Below the pieces are notes generated by a model that saw nothing but the letters and a program-made list of their open reading frames with translations, was not told the origin of the DNA and ran no database searches. The translations under genes and the position numbers were made by a program. This document shows positions 8,608-20,851 of a DNA stretch of 34,274 nucleotides, one piece after another (the stretch's first letter is position 1; each line of letters begins with the position of its first letter). The stretch comes from Nitrospira sp. (lineage in GTDB: Bacteria; Nitrospirota; Nitrospiria; Nitrospirales; Nitrospiraceae): contig JABMDK010000014.1 in NCBI GenBank assembly GCA_015903995.1, positions 1 to 34,274 of the forward strand, in the 5' to 3' direction.

Positions 8608-9081
8608 CTAGGGCCGGGAAGCGTCATCAAGCCGGGTCTTGAATCGATCCTCATAGGCCCAGGATTTTGCAAGGGCATACAACTCCTCGCCTTTGAGTTC
8701 TTCCTTGTAGACAAGGCGATCATCGAGAAATACCAGGAGCCAACCGCGATCGGGGTATGCGAAATACACTCCTTCGCCCGCATGCACACCAGCCTTCCAC
8801 CCCCGCGGAGCCTCTCCTGTTGCCACGCGTGATCGAGGAATCACGCTGAAGTCCGGCATCACGAAAAAATGGCTGAACTCACTGTGATAAAGCGGCGGTT
8901 TCCCCCAGGCGTTTACCACTGCCCTAGTAGTGATTTGATCCAGCACGAGATTATTGGCTTGCACCAACTGCTCTTGCTGCTCCAGCGTCGGCAAGCTCTT
9001 GCAGCCTGCGATCAATCCAAGCACCAACACTCCGCACAAGCACCGTACCACCGTTGTCAGGACAAGGAAAATGTTGGCCAC
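8608..9081 (-). CDS. Lipoprotein of unknown function
   Basis: The 157-residue product has a signal peptide ending in the lipobox LIAGC (residues about 23-27), so it should be a lipid-anchored envelope protein. The mature part contains AWGKPPLYHSEFSHFF, then strand-rich sequence (EGVYFAYPDRGWLLVFLDDRLVYKEEL), which is loosely reminiscent of small BamE/SmpA-like folds where a G-x-P turn precedes paired strands; I cannot confirm that. It lies 14 bases after the DUF971 gene and about 20 bases before glgA on the same strand, so it is probably co-transcribed with them. Confidence 0.75.
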   Translation of the reverse strand: MANIFLVLTTVVRCLCGVLVLGLIAGCKSLPTLEQQEQLVQANNLVLDQITTRAVVNAWGKPPLYHSEFSHFFVMPDFSVIPRSRVATGEAPRGWKAGVHAGEGVYFAYPDRGWLLVFLDDRLVYKEELKGEELYALAKSWAYEDRFKTRLDDASRP

Positions 9082-9095
9082 GTTGTATCCTCGCC

Positions 9096-9467
9096 TTACA
9101 TAAGCCGTCTGGATTTTTGTTCAACTGGTTTCACCGGTTGACAGACGTCGCACTGACACAATTGCCGTAACAATGCATACGAATAGATACCGGTATCATG
9201 GCCGTCGCTCCATTTGAACTGAAACGCATAACGCCCCACCGACTCGATGTCCTGGAGCATAATCAAGATCGGAACATCCTCTGACTTAAGACGCCGCTCA
9301 CCTGTCCACTCATCGACACAGGCCGCACAGGGACAGTGCTGGCGGAGAGAACGAACCGAATATATCCCCTTATGGCCATCGCTCCACTGGATTCCCAACA
9401 CTCCCTTGTCGAGCCACTCCATATCTCGTGGCTCCAGAGCAGTGACTGTCATGTGTTCATCCCTCAT
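9096..9467 (-). CDS. DUF971 (GBBH-like N-terminal) domain protein
   Basis: The 123-residue protein contains the DUF971/GBBH_N fold: GVLGIQWSDGHKGIYSVRSLRQHCPCAACVDEWTGERR, repeated in part as FKWSDGHDTGIYSYALLRQLCQC. The family's domain is also found at the N-terminus of gamma-butyrobetaine hydroxylase and is linked with iron-sulfur or metal metabolism. Four cysteines lie in the first CPCAAC and later CQCDVC pairs, a plausible metal site. The start may be the internal ATG of MTVTALEPRDMEW rather than MRDEHM. It lies 8 bases after recO and just before the lipoprotein, within the same operon-like run. Confidence 0.82.
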   Translation of the reverse strand: MRDEHMTVTALEPRDMEWLDKGVLGIQWSDGHKGIYSVRSLRQHCPCAACVDEWTGERRLKSEDVPILIMLQDIESVGRYAFQFKWSDGHDTGIYSYALLRQLCQCDVCQPVKPVEQKSRRLM

Positions 9468-9475
9468 AATCTTGC

Positions 9476-10252
9476 TTATCCTGGCAATGCGAGCGACAGG
9501 AAGTCAACCGGTGGTAACCGTTTCCCGGCCACAACCGTGACGTACCCCTCAATCGCCTCCTCCACCTCATTCCGTACTTGCCCCGTCGCTCGCAACCGCG
9601 TGAGCATCGTAGGCGCCAGCCGAATGGCTTGCTGGAGAAACAACAAGCTGCCTCGTGAAAATGCAACACATCGAACGCGTTGACGGGCGGCACAGATCAG
9701 ACACACGAGGCCCCCGGCAATCGGAGAAAATTGAGGATCCCCGACGAAATGTGTCTTCCCACAGGCGGCACAATGATCGGTCTGCGGTCGAAATCCCGTC
9801 AACCCCAACAATCTGATCTGAAACAGGAGTGCCGTAAAGGTCGGGTCGTCACTTTCCTGGAGCAAGGCGAGGCCCTGCTCCAAGCTATCAAACAAAAGCG
9901 GGTCCGGATCTCCATCCGGAGTGATCGCGGCGACGACATTGACCATTCGCGCCGCCGATGCCATCAAAGCAAGATCTTCCCGCAATCTTTGAGAAGACCG
10001 GACCAAATCTACCTGCGAAATACGAAACAGGGAGTCCCCTGTTTTTTCAAACAAATTCAGACGACACACGCTAAATGGTTCGATCGCGGCGCCGAAGCGG
10101 CTTTTCTGACGGCGGGCACCACGGGCGACCCCTCTGATTTTGCCAAGACTCTTAGAGTACACGGTAACGATTCGATCGGCATCGCCCCACTTGCGACTCC
10201 GCAAAATGATCGCCGTCGTTTTTACCAGAGGCACGACTCTCTCCATTCCCAA
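9476..10252 (-). CDS. recO: DNA repair protein RecO
   Basis: RecO helps RecR load RecA on SSB-coated DNA in the RecFOR pathway and anneals complementary strands. The 258-residue protein begins with the OB-fold domain (LVKTTAIILRSRKWGDADRIV, then KIRGVARGARRQKSRFG), followed by the helical domain and a zinc-finger-like pair CAACGKTHF and CLICAARQR. Length and layout are normal. The start may be the ATG at 10252 or the one two codons later (MERVVPL). It follows mgtE by about 34 bases on the same strand. Confidence 0.93.
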   Translation of the reverse strand: MGMERVVPLVKTTAIILRSRKWGDADRIVTVYSKSLGKIRGVARGARRQKSRFGAAIEPFSVCRLNLFEKTGDSLFRISQVDLVRSSQRLREDLALMASAARMVNVVAAITPDGDPDPLLFDSLEQGLALLQESDDPTFTALLFQIRLLGLTGFRPQTDHCAACGKTHFVGDPQFSPIAGGLVCLICAARQRVRCVAFSRGSLLFLQQAIRLAPTMLTRLRATGQVRNEVEEAIEGYVTVVAGKRLPPVDFLSLALPG

Positions 10253-10286
10253 CTGCGACAGAGGCGCAGAGATGCTCCAGTCCGTG

Positions 10287-11750
10287 TCACCGGAGATACT
10301 CCAAGAAAAGAGTGGCTAATGTGAGATAGATTGTAATACCGGTGATGTCGTTCGCTGTCGTGACAAAAGGGCCGGCCGCAACAGCCGGATCGACCCCCAC
10401 TCGTTTGAGAAGAATCGGCATAATCGTCGCCATGCTGGTCGACACCAGAAATGCAATGACCAGCGAAGCCCCAAGAACCATACCTAAAAACCCTTGATGC
10501 AAAACCCAGGCGACCAGTGTCAGCGTCACACCACAGGCCACCCCCATGACCAAGCCGATCTTCACTTCACGAAAAAAGACAGGCCATACATGAGTGAGCT
10601 CCACAGAGCCGGTGGCCAACCCCCGAATAATCAGTGTCGAGGACTGCAACCCCACATTCCCACCCATCGCCGCAATCACAGGAATAAAACTCACGATCGC
10701 CACCACCTCCTGGATCGTATAGCGGAAATACCAGAGGATCGCACCGGACAGGAGACTACCGACAAGGTTGGTAAAGAGCCATGGCAACCGCAGTTTTGCC
10801 GAACCGAAGCTCGAAGGCTTTAAACCCGTGTCTTCTTCAATGGCCCCGGCCATTTTCAACATATCTTCGGTCGCTTCTTCTCGGATGACATCGACCACAT
10901 CATCGACCGTGATGATGCCCACAAGTTTGCCGTCCCGTTCCACCACCGGAATCGCCAGTAAGTTATAGCTGGCCACCTGGCGCGCGACCTCTTCTTGATC
11001 CATGTCGATCGCCACGCTCATCGCCTCTCGAGTCATGATATTTTTTAGTGGCGTCGTCGGAGGGACCGTGATCAGCTGTCGGAGCGAGAGGACACCAACC
11101 AGATGATCATCCTTATCCGTCACATAAATATAGAACACCATCTCCGCATCGGTAGCTTGCTGTAACCGACAGATCGCCTCCTGTGCCGTGGCATCCTCCG
11201 GCAAGGAAAAAAACTCCGTGGTCATGATCGCACCTGCCGTATCCTTTGGATATTTAAGGATGTCGGCAACCTCGGTCGAGTCTTCGGTCTTCATCAAGGC
11301 AAGGATTTCTTTGCTGCGCTCTTCGGGAAGAAATCCAAGAATGTACGCCACGTCGTCAGGACCGAGGTCTTTCAAGAGCCACGCGATGTCGGAATGCAAC
11401 AGATCTGCGAGTACTTGTTGGATGCTTTCGCCGTCGAGTTCACTGAGCGCCTGCCCACGCTTGCCTTCCCCACGGACCAGCTCGAAGATCTCTCGTTTTT
11501 CTTTCGGAGAGGAAAGATGGGTCACGACTTTGGCAATGTCCGCGGGGTGCATACGCCCCAGCATCTTGGAGAGGTTCGTGATGGCGCCGCGTCGCAGCAG
11601 CTTCTGCACAGACTGGATCACAATGTCCGATTTTGTCTGCCCACGTTCGGTCTGATCACGCAAGAGTTCGCGCAGCACATCACGTTCGGACTGGTGGGGG
11701 CGCTGGTCCGGTGCCTGCGACTCTATCGATCGTTCCGTCGGCTGCATCAT
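10287..11750 (-). CDS. mgtE: Magnesium transporter MgtE
   Basis: The 487-residue protein has the three parts of MgtE: the superhelical N domain (RGAITNLSKMLGRMHPADIAKVV, DLGPDDVAYILGFLPEE), a CBS pair (PKDTAGAIMTTEFFSLPEDATAQEAI and NIMTREAMSVAIDMDQEEVARQV), and a membrane domain with PVIAAMGGNVGLQSS and the pore segment TANDITGITIYL. The CBS and N domains sense cytosolic Mg2+ and close the channel when it is high. Its start is 3 bases from the era stop codon, so the two are likely translated from one mRNA. The listed plus-strand ORFs here are shadows. Confidence 0.95.
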   Translation of the reverse strand: MMQPTERSIESQAPDQRPHQSERDVLRELLRDQTERGQTKSDIVIQSVQKLLRRGAITNLSKMLGRMHPADIAKVVTHLSSPKEKREIFELVRGEGKRGQALSELDGESIQQVLADLLHSDIAWLLKDLGPDDVAYILGFLPEERSKEILALMKTEDSTEVADILKYPKDTAGAIMTTEFFSLPEDATAQEAICRLQQATDAEMVFYIYVTDKDDHLVGVLSLRQLITVPPTTPLKNIMTREAMSVAIDMDQEEVARQVASYNLLAIPVVERDGKLVGIITVDDVVDVIREEATEDMLKMAGAIEEDTGLKPSSFGSAKLRLPWLFTNLVGSLLSGAILWYFRYTIQEVVAIVSFIPVIAAMGGNVGLQSSTLIIRGLATGSVELTHVWPVFFREVKIGLVMGVACGVTLTLVAWVLHQGFLGMVLGASLVIAFLVSTSMATIMPILLKRVGVDPAVAAGPFVTTANDITGITIYLTLATLFLEYLR

Positions 11751-11753
11751 TCC

Positions 11754-12638
11754 TTAGTACCCCAACTGCACCAATGTCTGCTCATCTTCGCGCCAGGATT
11801 TTCTGACCTTCACCCACAGCTCCAGAAACACTTTCATTCCGAACAGCCGTTCCATATCCAGCCTGGCCTGCGTGCCGATCAATTTCAAACGCTCTCCATG
11901 TTTGCCTATCAGGATGCCCTTCTGCGTCTCTCGCTCCACCAAAATCGATGCCCGAATCTTCGCGAGTTTGCCCTGCTCGACGAATTCATCGATCTCGACT
12001 GCAACCGCATAGGGCACCTCCTCTTCAGTCTCTTGCAGCACCTTCTCACGAATCATCTCAGCCGCCAGCGTTCTCATGGTCTGATCCGTCACCACGTCAT
12101 CGCCGTAAGCTCCTTCTGCCGACGGAAGATAGGGAACCGTTACAGCCAGCAACCGATCAACATTGTCGTCGCCCTTGGCAGAAACCGGCACGATCTCCGT
12201 CCATGGGAAGAGTTTGCCGTACCGCTCTAGAGTCGGGAGCAACTTCTGCTTGTTGACAAGATCGATCTTCGTGATAACAAGAATGACCGGACGCGGCCGC
12301 TTAGCCAGCGCCTCCTTCATATGCTTGATCGCCGTCAGATCTCCCGGACCCGGCAGACTGGTCGCATCCATCAGCATGTACAGCAAATCCGCATCTTCTA
12401 AAGTCTCCACGGCCGTCCGCAACATTCGCCGATTGAGCAAATGCTCAGGTTTATGAAGCCCCGGCGTATCGAGAAAGGCAATTTGTGCCCCTTCCGCATG
12501 CACGATGCCCATAATGCGGGTCCTAGTGGTCTGAGGTTTACTCGACACGATCGAGATTTTTTCACCCAACAGGCAATTGAGCAACGTCGATTTGCCGACG
12601 TTGGACCGTCCGATAATCGCTACCGTTCCGAATTTCAT
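11754..12638 (-). CDS. era: GTPase Era
   Basis: Era is an essential GTPase that binds the 3' end of 16S rRNA during 30S assembly. The 294-residue protein has the G1 motif GRSNVGKST, G2 region TTRTRIMGIV, G3 DTPGLHKP, G4 TKID and a C-terminal KH domain with ERETQKGILIGKHGERLK. The G1 motif has serine where Era normally has proline (GRPNVGKS), a variant more usual in the related EngB family, but the KH domain settles the identity. Its start overlaps the ftsB stop by 4 bases, indicating translational coupling. Confidence 0.95.
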   Translation of the reverse strand: MKFGTVAIIGRSNVGKSTLLNCLLGEKISIVSSKPQTTRTRIMGIVHAEGAQIAFLDTPGLHKPEHLLNRRMLRTAVETLEDADLLYMLMDATSLPGPGDLTAIKHMKEALAKRPRPVILVITKIDLVNKQKLLPTLERYGKLFPWTEIVPVSAKGDDNVDRLLAVTVPYLPSAEGAYGDDVVTDQTMRTLAAEMIREKVLQETEEEVPYAVAVEIDEFVEQGKLAKIRASILVERETQKGILIGKHGERLKLIGTQARLDMERLFGMKVFLELWVKVRKSWREDEQTLVQLGY

Positions 12639-13006
12639 GGCTTTGATAAAGACTCCAGTTTCTTGTCAGGGTCTGGTGCCAACTGATACACCGTCTCTCC
12701 CTTACGCACATACCCCAACTGTTCTCGAGCCAACTGCTCGATTTTTGCAGGGTCATGCTGGAGACGAGTGATATCGTGTTGCAACATGGTATTTTCTCGA
12801 CGTAGGGCTGAGAGTTCTTGTTCCAGGTTCCATGCATGAGCACGCATGGAGAGATACCGAGTCAGGCCCATGTCTCCCGAAAACAACGCCACGAATAGCC
12901 ACACACAACCACCAGCGCCGATCACCTGCAGGACAACAAAGACGCGCTGTCGCCATTCCAGCCACTGCCGTCCACGATTCTGTTTGATACTCATCTGTTC
13001 ATCCAC
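12635..13006 (-). CDS. ftsB: Septum formation initiator FtsB/DivIC family
   Basis: The 123-residue protein is a bitopic membrane protein: a basic N-terminus, one helix (VFVVLQVIGAGGCVWLFVALF), then a coiled coil (AHAWNLEQELSALRRENTMLQHDITRLQHD) and the conserved block EQLAREQLGYVRKGETVYQL that defines the FtsB/DivIC family. These proteins join FtsL and FtsQ at the division site. It lies between eno and era, 15 bases after eno; an eno-ftsB order is widespread in bacteria. The first four residues may not be used, since MSIKQNRGR is an alternative start. Confidence 0.9.
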   Translation of the reverse strand: MDEQMSIKQNRGRQWLEWRQRVFVVLQVIGAGGCVWLFVALFSGDMGLTRYLSMRAHAWNLEQELSALRRENTMLQHDITRLQHDPAKIEQLAREQLGYVRKGETVYQLAPDPDKKLESLSKP

Positions 13007-13021
13007 CGCCGACGGAACCAG

Positions 13022-14332
<1,311 letters not shown>

Positions 14333-14339
14333 TTATCCC

Positions 14340-15767
14340 TCACCCCAGTTTCTTCCTCAACAACTCATTCACCTTCCCCGGATTCGCTTTTCCCCCGCTC
14401 GTCTTCATTACCTGCCCGACTAAAAATCCCAATACTTGTTGTTTTCCCACTTTGAACTGCGCAACCTGCCCAGGATTCTTGCTGAGGACCTCTTCGATGA
14501 TCTTTTCCAACGCCCCTTCGTCAGAGACCTGCGTCAGCCCCTTCTCTTGCACAATCTGTTCGGGAGCCTTCCCGCTGCTGTAGAGTTCTGGAAAGATTTC
14601 ACGAGCGACCTTCAAACTGATGGTCCCTTTGTCCACCATCTGCAACAGGCTCACCAGCCGTTCCGGAGCGACCGGCGATGCTGAAATATCCGTCCCGGAG
14701 TTGTTCAACTCCCGCATCAACTCTCCCATCACCCAATTACTCACGGTCTTGGGTTGAGGGAACCGCTCTACACATACTTCAAAGTAGTCCGCCATGCCTT
14801 TCGAAGCCGTCAGGATGGTGGCGTCATATTCAGGCAACCCATAGTCCGAAACGAATCGCGTTGTCCGCACGGCCGGCAGTTCGGGCTGGCTGGCACGGAA
14901 TCCATTGATCCACGCTTCATCCAACTTCAACGGCACCAGATCCGGATCAGGGAAATAGCGGTAGTCATGGGCTTCTTCTTTTGAACGCATGACCGCCGTT
15001 TCCCCACGTTCGATATTCCAGAGCCTCGTTTCCTGGCGAATTTTGCCTCCCTCATTCAACACCTTGGTCTGCCGTTTGATCTCATACTCGACCGCATCCT
15101 TCACATACTTGAAGGAGTTGATATTCTTCAGCTCGACTTTGGTCCCGAACTCCTTTTGCCCCGACGGACGCAACGACAAGTTCGGCTCACATCGAAAGCT
15201 CCCCTCGTCCATGTTGCCGTCACAGACGTCAAGGTACATGAGGATGTCTCGCAGCCCTTTGAGATAGGCCACCACCTCGTCAGCCGAATGCATGTCCGGT
15301 TCCGTCACGATCTCCAGCAGCGGCGTGCCGGCGCGGTTTAGATCGACCCGGCTCCCACTAGTACCGGTCTCATGGATGTTTTTCCCGGCATCCTCTTCCA
15401 AATGCGCACGACGGATGCGGATTCGTTTAATCTCGCCACCATCACGGATCTCAATCCACCCATGCTCACAAATCGGGGCCTCATATTGGGAAATCTGATA
15501 GCCCTTAGGTAAATCGGGGTAGAAATAGTTCTTTCTCGCGAATCGATTACTCGCTGTGATCGTACAGTTCAGCGCCAAGCCGGCACGAACCGCCATTTCC
15601 ACTGCCATCCGATTGATGACCGGCAAGCTGCCTGGCAAACCAAGACAGACCGGGCAGGTTTGACTGTTGGCCGACATCCCGAATGTCGTGCCGCACCCAC
15701 AGAACATCTTGGAGTTGGTCCGTAGTTGTGCGTGGACCTCCACGCCGATGACCGTCTCAAAAATCAT
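14340..15767 (-). CDS. gatB: Asp/Glu-tRNA amidotransferase subunit B
   Basis: GatB binds Glu-tRNA(Gln) or Asp-tRNA(Asn), phosphorylates the misacylated residue and hands it to ammonia released by GatA. The 475-residue protein shows the catalytic cradle ([59 protein letters not shown]), the zinc-related cysteines in CGCG and CPVC, and the C-terminal YqeY-like tail domain. Its start overlaps the ytxH-like stop by 4 bases. gatA and gatC are upstream on the same strand but separated by panD and two small genes, so all three subunits come from the same run. Confidence 0.96.
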   Translation of the reverse strand: MIFETVIGVEVHAQLRTNSKMFCGCGTTFGMSANSQTCPVCLGLPGSLPVINRMAVEMAVRAGLALNCTITASNRFARKNYFYPDLPKGYQISQYEAPICEHGWIEIRDGGEIKRIRIRRAHLEEDAGKNIHETGTSGSRVDLNRAGTPLLEIVTEPDMHSADEVVAYLKGLRDILMYLDVCDGNMDEGSFRCEPNLSLRPSGQKEFGTKVELKNINSFKYVKDAVEYEIKRQTKVLNEGGKIRQETRLWNIERGETAVMRSKEEAHDYRYFPDPDLVPLKLDEAWINGFRASQPELPAVRTTRFVSDYGLPEYDATILTASKGMADYFEVCVERFPQPKTVSNWVMGELMRELNNSGTDISASPVAPERLVSLLQMVDKGTISLKVAREIFPELYSSGKAPEQIVQEKGLTQVSDEGALEKIIEEVLSKNPGQVAQFKVGKQQVLGFLVGQVMKTSGGKANPGKVNELLRKKLG

Positions 15768-16087
15768 CCTCGATCAGGCCCCTCATCTGAAGTGCGACCG
15801 CGTTCGCGCCTCATCGCTTCACGTCCGGCATCGAAGGCTTCTCGCAGAACCGACTGCTTCGTTTCGACAAACTCCTTGCCCTGATCGACGACGTCTTCAA
15901 ATACCTCACCGGCCCGCCCAGCAAGATCTCGAAGATCATGTTCCGCGCGAAGGGCATACCCTCGGAGTCGATCACGTGATTCGCTCCCTGATTGAGGCGC
16001 CAACAACAAAGCCGCAACCGCACCCATCGCTGCCCCGCTCAGAAAAGCCAAAAAGACCGCCGCTGATGTTCCTCGTTCATCCGCCAT
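15764..16087 (-). CDS. YtxH-domain protein
   Basis: The 107-residue protein starts with a glycine/alanine-rich membrane segment ([24 protein letters not shown]) ending in the LLLAP-SG motif typical of YtxH/gas-vesicle-like small proteins, then a long charged helix predicted to be a coiled coil ([21 protein letters not shown]). Family members are often stress- or envelope-associated and their biochemical role is unknown. It overlaps the DUF948 gene by 11 bases and gatB by 4, so the three are translated from one message. Confidence 0.78.
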   Translation of the reverse strand: MADERGTSAAVFLAFLSGAAMGAVAALLLAPQSGSESRDRLRGYALRAEHDLRDLAGRAGEVFEDVVDQGKEFVETKQSVLREAFDAGREAMRRERGRTSDEGPDRG

Positions 16088-16493
16088 TGTGTGTCCCTCC
16101 TTCCGGTCTCATTCGTTCCCGCACAACGTGAGAGGCTGCTTTGAAGCCTGCAACCATGCTCGCCACATTATTCAACAGCGTCCCACCTGACCCACGAACG
16201 ATGTTATGGACTTGCTGCACGGACTCGCCGACTTCACCCACCGCATGGAGCAAGACCGCTGCATGCTCGACACCCTCGCGGGCCTGATTTGTCACATCGT
16301 TTAAGTTCTGGCTCACCGCACGCAATTCTGCCACGAGGGCCGGCATCTCGGCGTTCAGCTTCGAGAGGAGCTGTTCGGACTCGGCCACCGTTTTACGAAC
16401 CTGCATTAATACCGGCACGAGATACCCGACCAGCACGGCGAACACCACGGCCACAAGAAGTGCAGCGATTTCGACGATTGTCATTATTGTCAA
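16077..16493 (-). CDS. DUF948 membrane-anchored coiled-coil protein
   Basis: The 138-residue protein has an N-terminal membrane helix (VEIAALLVAVVFAVLVGYLVPVLM) and then a heptad-rich stretch (VRKTVAESEQLLSKLNAEM, LRAVSQNLNDVTNQAREGVEHA) typical of DUF948 proteins, which resemble the membrane-proximal part of chemoreceptors. The pairing of DUF948 with a YtxH protein is commonly seen in bacterial genomes and suggests that they act together at the membrane. Here the pair lies between gatA and gatB. Confidence 0.78.
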   Translation of the reverse strand: MTIMTIVEIAALLVAVVFAVLVGYLVPVLMQVRKTVAESEQLLSKLNAEMPALVAELRAVSQNLNDVTNQAREGVEHAAVLLHAVGEVGESVQQVHNIVRGSGGTLLNNVASMVAGFKAASHVVRERMRPEGGTHNGG

Positions 16494-16551
16494 CCCTCCT
16501 GCTCAGTCATCTCGTAGGTCTGTCCTCACTCCTCTAGTTTCCTGATAACCA

Positions 16552-18018
16552 TCACCGCATCGTCGGTTTCTTAAGATGCCATTGGGTCGATTGTTCATAG
16601 GCATGAGCCGCTCGAAGTATCGTCTCTTCTTCAAACGCACGCCCGATCAGTTGCAGTCCGATCGGAAGTCCCTCCTTGCTGAATCCGCAGGGCAAGGCGA
16701 TCGCCGGCAAACCGGCCAAATTGACCGAGATCGTAAAAATATCGGAGAGATACATCTGCAACGGATCTTCGCTCTTTTCACCGAGTCTGAAGGCCGGCGT
16801 TGGCGTCGACGGAGTCACAATCAGATCCACGTCCTTGAAGGCGGCGTTGAAATCCTGACAGACCAACGTTCGTACGGCTTGGGCCTTCCCATAGTAGGCA
16901 TCATAGTACCCGGCACTGAGCACATAGGTCCCCAGCATGATTCGACGTTTCACCTCAGGACCAAACCCTTCCTGTCGTGTTTTCATGTAGAGTTCGAGAA
17001 GATCTTTTGTCTCCTTCGCACGAAAACCGAATTTCACTCCATCGAAACGAGCAAGATTCGAGCTGGCTTCCGCCGTGGCAATCACATAGTACACCGCCAC
17101 GGCTGCGTCGGTCCTCGGCAGACGGATTTCCTTGATCTCCGCTCCAAGATGCTTCAGCTCCCCGATCGCCGCTCGCACCGACTGCTCAACATCCGGATCG
17201 AGTCCTTCGGCAAAAAACTCAACCGGCACACCGACCTTCAGAGCCTTGAGATCCCGTTTTTGCAACGCTTTCATGTAATCCGGAACAGGGCGGTCGACCG
17301 ACGTCGAATCCATCGGATCATGACCCGCAATGGCCTGCAGGAGAAACGCCGCATCGGATACATTTCTCGTGATCGGCCCGATTTGATCCAGCGAGGAGGC
17401 AAACGCAACCAACCCATACCGCGAGACCCGTCCATATGTCGGCTTCAGCCCGACCACGCCACAGAAGGCCGCCGGCTGCCTGATGGACCCGCCGGTGTCT
17501 GATCCAAGCGCCGCCACACATTCCTCTGCCGCCACCGCGGCCGCAGATCCGCCGCTTGATCCGCCCGGCACACAGTGCAAGTTCCAAGGATTCCTGCTGG
17601 GACCGAACGCGGAGTTTTCCGTTGATGATCCCATCGCGAACTCATCTAAATTCGTCTTGCCCAACAAGATGTACTCCTGCGCACGCAACTTGGCGACCAC
17701 CGTCGCGTCGTACGGCGGAACGAAGTTCTGCAACATGCGCGAGCTACAGGTCGTAGAGACCCCGTCCGTACAGATATTATCCTTGATGGCAAGAGGCATT
17801 CCGGTGAGCGGCTGAGTCTTCCTCCATCCCTTGAGTTTGCGGTCCAAGACGTCCGCATCCATGAACGCCGAGTCTTTCGCCTGCGTGACAAAAGCCTTCA
17901 CTTTTGGCTCAACCTGGCCGATGCGCAAGAAGTACGCACGTACGATTTCCGTCGCCGTCACTTCCCCTGCCTGAAATTGTTTCTGCAGTTCACAGAGGGT
18001 TAGTTTATGAAGGGACAT
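16552..18018 (-). CDS. gatA: Asp/Glu-tRNA amidotransferase subunit A
   Basis: GatA is the glutaminase of GatCAB and belongs to the amidase-signature family. The 488-residue protein carries the Ser-cisSer-Lys triad: the lysine in [12 protein letters not shown], the cis-serine in [15 protein letters not shown] and the nucleophilic serine in [18 protein letters not shown], followed by [14 protein letters not shown]. Length is normal. It lies about 75 bases after panD and is followed by the DUF948 gene. The long plus-strand ORF 16576-17502 is its shadow. Confidence 0.97.
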   Translation of the reverse strand: MSLHKLTLCELQKQFQAGEVTATEIVRAYFLRIGQVEPKVKAFVTQAKDSAFMDADVLDRKLKGWRKTQPLTGMPLAIKDNICTDGVSTTCSSRMLQNFVPPYDATVVAKLRAQEYILLGKTNLDEFAMGSSTENSAFGPSRNPWNLHCVPGGSSGGSAAAVAAEECVAALGSDTGGSIRQPAAFCGVVGLKPTYGRVSRYGLVAFASSLDQIGPITRNVSDAAFLLQAIAGHDPMDSTSVDRPVPDYMKALQKRDLKALKVGVPVEFFAEGLDPDVEQSVRAAIGELKHLGAEIKEIRLPRTDAAVAVYYVIATAEASSNLARFDGVKFGFRAKETKDLLELYMKTRQEGFGPEVKRRIMLGTYVLSAGYYDAYYGKAQAVRTLVCQDFNAAFKDVDLIVTPSTPTPAFRLGEKSEDPLQMYLSDIFTISVNLAGLPAIALPCGFSKEGLPIGLQLIGRAFEEETILRAAHAYEQSTQWHLKKPTMR

Positions 18019-18093
18019 GAACCTCTCGTTCCCGACTGGTGAGATGAGTACGGGCCGACACGACGCCTCAGCAATCAGCCTATCTGCGACATA

Positions 18094-18450
18094 TCAACTC
18101 ACCGCCACAATTCGATTTTTCTCATTCACCCGAACAATCTTAGGGATGTGTTTTTTGATCTCTTCTTCGCCGTAATACTCGTAACAGAAAATGATGATCT
18201 GATCCCCGACCGCCGCCTTTCGTGCGGTGGGCCCGTTCAAAATAATCTCCCCCTTCCCGCGCGCACCGTTGATCGCATAGGTCATGAATCGCTCGCCGTT
18301 ATTCAAGTTCGAGCAGACAATCGCCTCATAGGGAAGGATCCCGGCCGCCTCCATCAAGTCTTGATCGATCGTCAAGCTGCCTTCATACTCGAGATGCGCC
18401 CCTGTCACTGTGGCACGGTGAATTTTCGAACGTAACATTTGTCGAAACAT
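18094..18450 (-). CDS. panD: Aspartate 1-decarboxylase (pyruvoyl enzyme)
   Basis: PanD decarboxylates aspartate to beta-alanine for pantothenate and CoA synthesis. The 118-residue proenzyme begins MFRQMLRSKIHRATVTGAHLEY and has the self-cleavage site in EGSLTID, where the serine becomes the pyruvoyl group. Further family blocks are AINGARGKGEIILNGPTAR and GDQIIIFCYEYY. It is complete. Its position between gatC and gatA is unusual relative to the simple gatCAB order. Confidence 0.95.
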   Translation of the reverse strand: MFRQMLRSKIHRATVTGAHLEYEGSLTIDQDLMEAAGILPYEAIVCSNLNNGERFMTYAINGARGKGEIILNGPTARKAAVGDQIIIFCYEYYGEEEIKKHIPKIVRVNEKNRIVAVS

Positions 18451-18521
18451 GTATCTTCCCGTTCTTCGTCAATCGCTGTGTAGCTGCGTTGTTGTCAACG
18501 TGCGAGTCGGCTCTCTGACGA

Positions 18522-18815
18522 TTAACGCTCCTCTAGAATTTTAGGCACAACAAACCCGTCCGCTTCGCGCTCCGGCGCATTCGCCAACGCCTTCTCCGAA
18601 GACAGTGACGGACGCACCAGGTCTTCACGAAACACATTCACATGCCCCATGACCGTGGTAGTCGGTTCGATTCCCGTCGTGTCATACTGATTCAGCGTAT
18701 CGACATGCGCGAGAATTTGGGTCAACTGTTTGGCAAAGGTCTCTTTTTCAGCAACACTCACCGCCAATCGCGCCAACTGCGCCACCTTCTCGACATCCTG
18801 CTGCGTAATCTCCAT
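18522..18815 (-). CDS. gatC: Asp/Glu-tRNA amidotransferase subunit C
   Basis: GatC is the small subunit that wraps GatA and GatB together. The 97-residue protein has the family pattern VEKVAQLARLAVSVAEKE, then LTQILAHVDTLNQYDTTGIEPT, and the C-terminal REDLVRPSLSSEKALANAPE. Length is normal. It lies downstream of glmS, with the palindromic repeat at 18841-18960 in between, and upstream of panD. Confidence 0.95.
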   Translation of the reverse strand: MEITQQDVEKVAQLARLAVSVAEKETFAKQLTQILAHVDTLNQYDTTGIEPTTTVMGHVNVFREDLVRPSLSSEKALANAPEREADGFVVPKILEER

Positions 18816-18840
18816 CTCGTTCTCTTTTTCCTTCCCCTGG

Positions 18841-18960
18841 GATGTTCAAAATGGTCTTCCAGCAAGGCCGCAGGGAGTCCCGCGACTGAGGGGCACCCTC
18901 TGGGATACCTCGCAGGGAGAGGGGCGACCGAGAACGCCGCTGGAGGCCATTTTCAACATC
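18841..18960. repeat. Palindromic MITE/REP-like element, copy A
   Basis: This 120-base element lies between the glmS stop codon (three bases away) and gatC. Its ends are inverted repeats of about 22 bases: GATGTTCAAAATGGTCTTCC and, inverted, GATGTTGAAAATGGCCTCC. Just inside, on the minus strand, are CCAGCGGCGTTCTCG and TGCGGCCTTGCTGGA, each found unchanged in copy B at 29322. It has no coding capacity; the overlapping ORFs 18642-19064 and 18730-19077 are spurious. As RNA it would fold into a long stem, so it could end, stabilise or attenuate the message between glmS and gatC. Confidence 0.75.
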
Positions 18961-18963
18961 CGT

Positions 18964-20793
<1,830 letters not shown>

Positions 20794-20851
20794 AGCCGTT
20801 GCTCCCAGATCTGAGTCAACTGACGGCGAACGAACGATCAATCCGCCGCGA

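Noticed and set aside
9680-10324. 214-residue plus-strand ORF opposite recO
   Set aside because: Composition follows the antisense of recO, with no family motif; recO is complete on the other strand.
16576-17502. 308-residue plus-strand ORF opposite gatA
   Set aside because: It is the antisense shadow of a fully conserved amidase gene.
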